From: CAZNYN01 sp964577295
Lineage (GTDB): Bacteria > Synergistota > Synergistia > Synergistales > Synergistaceae
Direction: 5' to 3'
Assembly: GCA_964577295.1 (NCBI GenBank)
Contig: CAZNYN010000005.1
Location: 27,598 to 91,597, forward strand
DNA: 64,000 nt
Positions within the stretch are counted from its first letter, which is position 1. The number at the start of each line of letters is the position of its first letter. Shown piece after piece: positions 60,001 through 64,000 of the stretch. Under the pieces are notes generated by a model. It had not been told where the DNA came from, did no database searches, and saw nothing but the letters and a program-made list of their open reading frames with translations. Position numbers and translations under genes: made by a program.

Positions 60001-60627
60001 CTTCATGTAGTCGGATATAGAGTCACTGTGGATAAACCCGTGTGATATCAGGGAATCCGGCATATTTTTTATAATTCTCATCTCTCTGGAACCAAGCTCA
60101 GAAACTTTTGATACGCAGATAGACTTGGATTCCAAGTTAAACTCCCAGAAAACAGACGAGACACACTCTAAAACAGCCCTCATCCTGCGGTCGTTTAAAG
60201 TTGCTTCCGCTTCCTGCTCCTTAAGCTTTGTAACATCTGTCATAACCGCGATAAAAACGGGATTCTCAAAACCCTCATAGGGAATGCGCACTCCGCGGAG
60301 CTGTCTCCAACCAAGGCGTCCTCCTTCAAAATAGGCACGGTAAACACAGTCTACAGGTTCGTTGGTCTCTACGGAGGCGCGTATCGTGTTTTCTACAAGA
60401 GCTCTGTCTTCCTCATATATATTAAGAAAAATATCTTCGGGTTCGGACTCGGCTTTGCTTTGCAGATCTCCGACCATGCTGAAGTAACTCGGGCTCACGT
60501 AAAGTTTCTTATTAAGCTCTCCGACTTCAAAAAGCATGACGCCGCCGGTCAGATACTTCATTATCGCATCAAGCTGTATTTTGGCTTTATTGTCTTCCGA
60601 ATAAAATCCTGTCGGCATTGATTTCAT
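57058..60627 (-). CDS. PAS-GAF-GGDEF-EAL protein, probable c-di-GMP phosphodiesterase
   Basis: 1189 residues, no membrane helix. Order: PAS domains (about 25-135, 145-275 and a third near 300-430), a very degenerate GGDEF-like domain (about 440-570, signature site ENFFAVV), a GAF domain (about 615-755), a second GGDEF (about 770-915) with signature L-F-G-D-E-F in place of G-G-D-E-F, and EAL (about 930-1180). EAL residues look complete: EALAR, VNFS, EVTE, IALDDFGA, LKLD, AEGIETEEQ and QGYLFNKP. I predict a cytosolic phosphodiesterase controlled by PAS/GAF inputs, with GGDEF domains serving as sensors. Confidence 0.92.
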   Translation of the reverse strand: MKSMPTGFYSEDNKAKIQLDAIMKYLTGGVMLFEVGELNKKLYVSPSYFSMVGDLQSKAESEPEDIFLNIYEEDRALVENTIRASVETNEPVDCVYRAYFEGGRLGWRQLRGVRIPYEGFENPVFIAVMTDVTKLKEQEAEATLNDRRMRAVLECVSSVFWEFNLESKSICVSKVSELGSREMRIIKNMPDSLISHGFIHSDSISDYMKEFEKIENGCAKGAFVIKVKFEDGIYSWHKISYSVVTDSSGRALTVIGTCIPVSDISYIKSEFDFEKMLQNMLTDRVGAVSIINVSKDRIEKMVSHFSGVGTDLLANAEEISYLMDRDDCKEGAAELSTIDDLLSLYDRYIPDAEQRKAYRTIFSRSSLMQAFLDGERIRYCEFQSLHSSGRIKWSSTLAVLVTDPISGDLYYLGYARDIDAAKKRNLSFPEKIYFDSTYLVYKSYSAKRISKYLRQRDDHTAMAVIEIVNLDRVKDFYGSKSVRSIRKEMSVFLSVFMRATDIVCCIDENFFAVVMPDVPSKSYPSDEIHKFMELASKDPVFFNARYSLKFAVGIDVVPSRDFDFDVSYAKIRNVCRMTSSDEQIYQINQLGTEKETSGASAFCQEYGDVHSQHNLDLYMESINTLRHEHDYDKKINELLAVMGRFFKAERTYVFTVHDSVWADCLHEWSRCGIKSVMKGMSNIHIPSEEPIFYKSIRSGEIIIASAGEYETEEERAFMEGRGIKRLVAVPIDIAEGRSGFLGIENSSENLDNMGVLNTLSYMIASEERKLFFKKRDEYILYHDEMTGLLNGNSYRDQLTRIDRDSLSTLGVMCLDINGLKSINSRYGMDYGDSIVSHCSIVLRRYFSENEVFRLFGDEFRIICPDMERSSFVRCTEKVIEDINSFMHEAAESGWAWSDSEIDPDSLMLAAEEIMSVRKKEYYRRSGKASEADHTRMYETLMSDIDNGAYIMYLQPKVEISTGKICGAEALARAYYPDRGIVPPAKFIESLEKENLIHFIDFFMFEEVCKILARWIKLGCLHMTVSVNFSRLTLLCPETPDKIKALCSSYSVPNSMIEIEVTETLGSVSESSIKEVTEQIARDGFPIALDDFGARYSNLSIMAGMDLHTLKLDKSIIHEIVANKKSLLITKRVIELCKDLGIESTAEGIETEEQLNVLKKLGCKYAQGYLFNKPIPADDFETEYLGAYVR

Positions 60628-60777
60628 AATGATGCCACATCCCTTCGCCTAATTACTCCTGCAGCAGAAAGAGGCAACAAACAGAACTCAAAACTCTTCC
60701 CCGAATGATAGCACGCCATTACCGGCTTGTATGAGCCGATACCGCATGAAATATGTAAATCCGAAATTAAATATTCC

Positions 60778-60806
60778 TTGACACAACCTGATAAGGTTGC
60801 TATACT
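60778..60806 (+). promoter_or_regulatory. Promoter of tRNA-Cys
   Basis: TTGACA (60778-60783), 17 nt, TATACT (60801-60806), 9 nt before the mature tRNA. Confidence 0.88.
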
Positions 60807-60815
60807 TCCTCTCGT

Positions 60816-60889
60816 GGCGGCATAGCCAAGTGGTAAGGCAGAGGACTGCAAATCCTTCATCCCCGGTTCGAATCCGGGTGCCGCCTCCA
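60816..60889 (+). tRNA. tRNA-Cys (GCA)
   Basis: Acceptor GGCGGCA / TGCCGCC, D-stem GCC/GGC, anticodon stem GAGGA/TCCTT with loop CTGCAAA (anticodon GCA at 60848-60850), T-arm CCCGG-TTCGAAT-CCGGG, and an encoded CCA end. All stems pair. Confidence 0.97.
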
Positions 60890-60951
60890 AATTTCTCTCA
60901 TTTTTGCAATGTAACAATGGTGTCACTAAGTTTCCCCCAACCAGAATTTTT

Positions 60952-60979
60952 CGGAGAGCCTGATAGCTCTCCGTTTTTT
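60952..60979 (+). terminator. Terminator after tRNA-Cys
   Basis: An 8-bp stem CGGAGAGC / GCTCTCCG with loop CTGATA, then six T. Confidence 0.92.
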
Positions 60980-61249
60980 GTCGCTCTTAACTTTACATGT
61001 ACATTTCGTGTGCAGATTGCCCAACCGATACACCTTTGTCATTAAGCAACCGCTCCTCCGAACAAAATATGCATCGAAAAACTGCGATGCATATCACTGT
61101 TTAACCTATTACTTCTCTAATATAAATATACATGAAAGCTCAGTAAATGCAATAGCTATTTTTGTATTTATCAGATTTGTTATGCAATAATCACATTTAT
61201 TTACAAAAAATATAACCCAATAAACTCAATTATACGAAAATAAACTTAT
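60980..61249. other. AT-rich stretch without a gene
   Basis: No supported gene. It contains one perfect inverted repeat, 10 bp with an 8-nt loop (ATATGCATCG / CGATGCATAT, 61067-61076 and 61085-61094), without a T-run. The rest is AT-rich and unremarkable. Confidence 0.55.
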
Positions 61250-61289
61250 AAAAATAACAGACCCCTTAGATGAAGGCCTGTTATTTTTT
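61250..61289. terminator. Terminator at the end of the YqjD-like operon
   Basis: AAAAATAACAG / CTGTTATTTTT stem with T- and A-runs at both ends, just beyond the last stop of the minus-strand operon. Confidence 0.75.
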
Positions 61290-61292
61290 AAT

Positions 61293-61523
61293 CTATCCGG
61301 CTAGGCGTTTATAAATTGACGAAAAAAGGCTTATGCCCGGTATTCCCAATCGCAGAATCTTTCTTCCGGAAAGAGCTGCGGCTATTCCCGCAATCAAAGC
61401 CGAGCCTGTAGCGTAAAATGGCTTCTTTTCTATCATTTTTGCAGGAGAAGCTTCAACGACAGCCGCTATAAATCTTATCTTCGCTTCACGAAGGGCAATG
61501 TCTTCTTTAGTCTGCGGTGTCAT
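61293..61523 (-). CDS. Small membrane protein, YqjK-like position
   Basis: 76 residues from ATG 61523 (GGAGG 9 nt upstream). Charged N-terminal helix (TKEDIALREAKIRF), then a membrane segment (about 43-60) and a short basic tail. I recognise no domain for certain. It overlaps the end of the holin-X-like gene and stands where yqjK stands in the E. coli yqjDEK operon. Confidence 0.65.
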   Translation of the reverse strand: MTPQTKEDIALREAKIRFIAAVVEASPAKMIEKKPFYATGSALIAGIAAALSGRKILRLGIPGISLFSSIYKRLAG

Positions 61524-61836
61524 TTGAAACAACCTCCGCATTCTTTGCAGAGGAAGATGGGCAAGTCTGCCACTTTCTTCCGAATGATACCATTTTCAGC
61601 CCAAGGGCGACAAAGACAACCGCAATGACGGCGGCGGATGCGGGGGCTCCTATGTGAAGCTTGAGCCACATGTAGACCGCGCCCCCCGCGGCTATGGCGC
61701 CGAAGAAGACACAGGCCGCTCCGAAAAACATGAGAAGAAAACATTCAAAAACAGCAACGGAGCGCTGTCTAAAGACTCTGCCTTCCGCCTCCAGCAGTTC
61801 CAAAAAGCTGACTACTGCTTTTGCGAGAGCTTCCAA
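61507..61836 (-). CDS. Phage holin-X/YqjE-like membrane protein
   Basis: 109 residues from TTG 61836. Two hydrophobic segments (about 30-55 and 63-83) separated by a short loop, preceded by an amphipathic helix, as in the YqjE (Actinobacterial holin-X) family. It is the middle gene of a three-gene operon with a YqjD-like protein. Confidence 0.75.
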   Translation of the reverse strand: MEALAKAVVSFLELLEAEGRVFRQRSVAVFECFLLMFFGAACVFFGAIAAGGAVYMWLKLHIGAPASAAVIAVVFVALGLKMVSFGRKWQTCPSSSAKNAEVVSNDTAD

Positions 61837-61880
61837 AGAATCAACCCCTTTTTGTATCGTTTGAAGCTTAAAATATTATG

Positions 61881-62219
61881 CTATTCTTCGTCACGTCCGC
61901 ACTTGCAGCAATAATTCAGAACCGTGCCGATAACTATTCCCGCTCCGAACGCAACAGTCACTGAAAGGAACGGATTGTCCGAAACTTTTGTGGAGACTTT
62001 TTCCACCGCAGCTCGTCCCGGCTCTTCATACTTGTCGATAACAGGGCGGACAAATTCCATTACGCTCTTCGCACTGTCGTCAATGGCGTCTTTTACTTTT
62101 CCGAAATCAAACTTTCTCTTTGCCTCCGCTTCCGCCTGCTGGGATGCCAGAGCGTCTTTCAAAAGAAGCAGCTGAGCCTCGAGTTCCGCAATTCTCTGTT
62201 CGTTGTCGATTTCTGACAT
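61881..62219 (-). CDS. DUF883/YqjD-like membrane-anchored protein
   Basis: 112 residues: a coiled coil at the start (IAELEAQLLLLKDALASQQ), a charged middle, and a C-terminal membrane segment preceded by DNPFLSVTVAFGAGIVIG, a pattern typical of YqjD/ElaB proteins, which in E. coli tether ribosomes to the membrane in stationary phase. A CCKCG tail is unusual. GGAGGAGG precedes the ATG. Confidence 0.82.
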   Translation of the reverse strand: MSEIDNEQRIAELEAQLLLLKDALASQQAEAEAKRKFDFGKVKDAIDDSAKSVMEFVRPVIDKYEEPGRAAVEKVSTKVSDNPFLSVTVAFGAGIVIGTVLNYCCKCGRDEE

Positions 62220-62432
62220 GTTCCTTCCTCCTCCGTATTTTTATCGCATTTATGCCAAACTTTTATACTCTTATTTTATCATTACGACAGGATAAACAAC
62301 AGTACTTTCACACATATTGCCTCCCGACTTACAGGTACAGCTTCCAGCCTATTGATGAGCCTTTGATTTGCAATTACAATGTAGTGTATCTTGGATTTTG
62401 TCACACATTTCTATACTTGCGGGGTGAATTGT

Positions 62433-62906
62433 ATGAGGGATAATTTTGTAAAAGTACCTTTGCTTCAGCAAAGGGAGATAGAGATGAAGGTAATAGGCCC
62501 CATAGTCAGAGCTTTTGCCGAGGAGTTCGGAGAGGAGAAAGCCCACGGCATCGTGAGACGCGTAATGCAGGAGATCTCAAAGAATCTCGGAGCCGAAACT
62601 TCCGCACAGTGCGGAGGCGGGCTGGACAGCTTCAGAACAAACTGCACGCCCAAGTGGAACGAGGGCGGAGCTTTAAAGTCCGAATCACGCTGCGATTCCG
62701 ATTCAGTCTACAGTTTTGATGTCAAAGAGTGCGCCTTTGCAGAGCTATACAAGGAACTTGGATACGGGGATATCGGCTCTTTGATATCATGCGACAGAGA
62801 TTTCGCTTTTATCGAAGGATTCGACCCCGATATAGAGCTGATAAGGACAAAGACTCTTATGGCAGGAGACGACTGCTGCGATTTTTGCTACAAAAAGAAG
62901 GATTAA
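62433..62906 (+). CDS. L-2-amino-thiazoline-4-carboxylic acid hydrolase-like protein
   Basis: 157 residues from ATG 62433. It has the overall pattern of the ATC hydrolase family: an N-terminal helical region, AFAELYKELGYGDIGSLISCDRDFAFIEGFDP (split), and a C-terminal DDCCDFCYKKK. In the founding members it opens a thiazoline ring on the way to cysteine, but many homologues have unknown roles. It ends one base before larE, so the two are translated together. Confidence 0.75.
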   Translation: MRDNFVKVPLLQQREIEMKVIGPIVRAFAEEFGEEKAHGIVRRVMQEISKNLGAETSAQCGGGLDSFRTNCTPKWNEGGALKSESRCDSDSVYSFDVKECAFAELYKELGYGDIGSLISCDRDFAFIEGFDPDIELIRTKTLMAGDDCCDFCYKKKD

Positions 62907-62907
62907 T

Positions 62908-63714
62908 TTGACGCTTGACGAAAAATATTCGCATTTAAAACAATATATATCCCGTCTCGGGCGAGCTGCCACAGCGTTTTCCGGAGGCGTTGACAGCGCT
63001 CTTCTAGCTTATGTATCATCCGAAACTTTGGGCTCCGACGCTTTTGCCGTGACTCTCTGGTCTCCTTTGCTTTCGCTGAAGGACAGAGAGGATATTTTTG
63101 AATTTACGGAGCGTTTTGATATTTCCCTGATAAGAATTGATATCAACGAGTGCGAAGATGAAGCTTTTGCTAAAAATTGCGGCGAACGCTGCTACATCTG
63201 CAAATCTATGAGGATAAAGAAGCTCCTGAAATGCGCGGAGGAGTGGAATATCCCATGGATTTTGGACGGCTCTAATATTGATGATATGAGCGACTACAGA
63301 CCCGGAATGAGAGCTCTTAAAGAGTGCTCATCCGTTCTCAGCCCCCTTCTTGAGTGCGGCTTTACAAAGAAGGACATCAGGCAGATATCTGAGCGCCTCG
63401 GACTGCCCACAGCGGAAAAGCCCGCGGCCGCCTGTCTTGCTTCTAGAATACCCACTGGTGTGCGCATAGACAGAGAGAAAATAAATACTGTCGGTGCGGG
63501 AGAAGAGATATTAAGACACTATCTCCCTCACAATGCCCGAATACGCCTCAGGTACGATGGAGCTTTGGCAAGGATAGAAACTGACACCGAGTTTATCCCC
63601 ATCCTTGAGACCGGTTTTGAAGGTATCAAGCGTGAGCTTGGCGATATCGGCATAAAAGAGCTTATCATCGATAAAGAAGGATACAGGATGGGCAGTGTTA
63701 CAAAACGCACCTAA
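62908..63714 (+). CDS. larE: ATP-dependent sacrificial sulfur transferase LarE
   Basis: 268 residues from TTG 62908. The PP-loop SGGVDS is at 25-30; CGERCYICK (91-99) and PAAACLASRIP follow. Cys176 falls at the same number as the cysteine that LarE of Lactobacillus plantarum gives up to the cofactor. LarE adds sulfur to the nickel-pincer nucleotide. larC lies 30 kb away on the other strand; larB is not in the window. Confidence 0.93.
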   Translation: MTLDEKYSHLKQYISRLGRAATAFSGGVDSALLAYVSSETLGSDAFAVTLWSPLLSLKDREDIFEFTERFDISLIRIDINECEDEAFAKNCGERCYICKSMRIKKLLKCAEEWNIPWILDGSNIDDMSDYRPGMRALKECSSVLSPLLECGFTKKDIRQISERLGLPTAEKPAAACLASRIPTGVRIDREKINTVGAGEEILRHYLPHNARIRLRYDGALARIETDTEFIPILETGFEGIKRELGDIGIKELIIDKEGYRMGSVTKRT

Positions 63715-63718
63715 AACT

Positions 63719-63766
63719 CAATATGAAAGTCGGGGATGAGACAACTCACCCCCGACTTTCATATTG
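63719..63766. terminator. Long hairpin after larE
   Basis: A perfect 17-bp stem (63719-63735 with 63750-63766) with a 14-nt loop. No T-run follows, but the position between convergent genes suits a terminator. Confidence 0.65.
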
Positions 63767-63842
63767 CATGGCTATCGATATTCCAAATAATGATAATTAT
63801 ACTCTAAAATTTAGACAACAACGTTCCAGGGAAACTTACACT

Positions 63843-63858
63843 AAAGCCCTCGGGCTTT
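63843..63858 (-). terminator. Small hairpin after the outer-membrane protein gene
   Basis: AAAGCCC / GGGCTTT with a 2-nt centre. No T-run; weak. Confidence 0.3.
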
Positions 63859-63863
63859 GCCTG

Positions 63864-64000
63864 TTAATTCGTCTCGAAAGACAGCCCTGCGTAGACTGTG
63901 AAGGGTTCTCTGTAGCTTGTGCCGTCTGAATACTGAAATCTTATGTGGGCGAATTTGCCGTCCGCATATCTGTAGTTCGCGCCGAGTCCGAAGGTTCCCC
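63864..64000 (-). CDS. C-terminus of an outer-membrane beta-barrel protein, truncated by the window
   Basis: 45 residues are visible, ending at TAA (63864-63866). The pattern is alternating beta strand: FGLGANYRYADGKFAHIRF and PFTVYAGLSFETN, with Gly/Tyr-rich hairpins and an aromatic near the end, as in autotransporter-type barrels. The start lies outside the window. Confidence 0.65.
   Translation of the reverse strand, partial: GTFGLGANYRYADGKFAHIRFQYSDGTSYREPFTVYAGLSFETN

Noticed and set aside
60624..60926. Open frame of 100 codons on the minus strand containing GFEPGMKDLQSSALPLGYA
   Set aside because: It is the antisense of tRNA-Cys, a well-known false protein. The tRNA fold is complete on the plus strand.

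Overview
The window is chromosomal DNA of a diderm, anaerobic, amino-acid-fermenting bacterium, most likely a member of the Synergistota. The best lineage marker is a C-terminal sorting tail (SGCNAG, a hydrophobic stretch, then basic residues) of the Synergist-CTERM type on the protein at 5427-7163. An indolepyruvate:ferredoxin oxidoreductase, an aldehyde:ferredoxin oxidoreductase, TonB/TolC outer-membrane machinery and Feo iron uptake fit this. I cannot name the genus. One 100-base run of N (32010-32109) marks an assembly gap.

Layout. 1-5.3 kb: a truncated molybdenum hydroxylase subunit, a BCCT (trimethylammonium) transporter and a histidine-ammonia-lyase homologue that has lost the Ala-Ser-Gly triad needed for the MIO cofactor. 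Together they look like an ergothioneine uptake and cleavage locus. 5.4-14.2 kb (minus strand): a complete vitamin B12 uptake locus, btuF-btuD-btuC-exbB-exbD-tonB, then a TonB-dependent receptor and a surface-anchored, propeller-like protein. Two cobalamin riboswitches of different build control it. 14.3-15.4 kb: a cobalt transporter CbiM fused to a PDGLE domain. 15.4-19.6 kb: a Feo iron locus with three copies of a TTAGC-N4-GCTAA operator, followed by a DUF3793 gene and a flavodoxin. 19.7-22.7 kb: zur-znuA-znuC-znuB. 22.7-25.4 kb: an orphan GspG pseudopilin and an acyltransferase/acyl-AMP ligase fusion whose acyltransferase motifs are damaged.

25.4-26.4 kb is about 1 kb without genes. It holds a nested palindromic element flanked by two arrays of 11-nt repeats in opposite orientations. 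26.4-29.2 kb: a ferredoxin / aldehyde oxidoreductase / MoaD-like operon. 29.3-37.2 kb: queT, gpsA, a larC-DUF1653-sirtuin operon, a secreted protein with four repeats, and a purine-type permease with a phosphoribosyltransferase. 37.2-48.9 kb: iorAB, gyrA-psd-pssA, an Lrp regulator with a nitroreductase, and carAB. 49.2-60.6 kb: a DNA glycosylase, a tripartite MacAB-TolC efflux operon headed by a two-component system and a Spy/CpxP-like gene, and a large c-di-GMP phosphodiesterase. 60.8-64 kb: tRNA-Cys, a YqjD/YqjE/YqjK-like operon, an ATC-hydrolase-like gene with larE, and the tail of an outer-membrane barrel protein.

Recurring themes are metal and cofactor acquisition (B12, Co, Fe, Zn, the Ni-pincer cofactor, Mo/W) and envelope functions. 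All functions were read from sequence motifs and gene context only; no database search was run.
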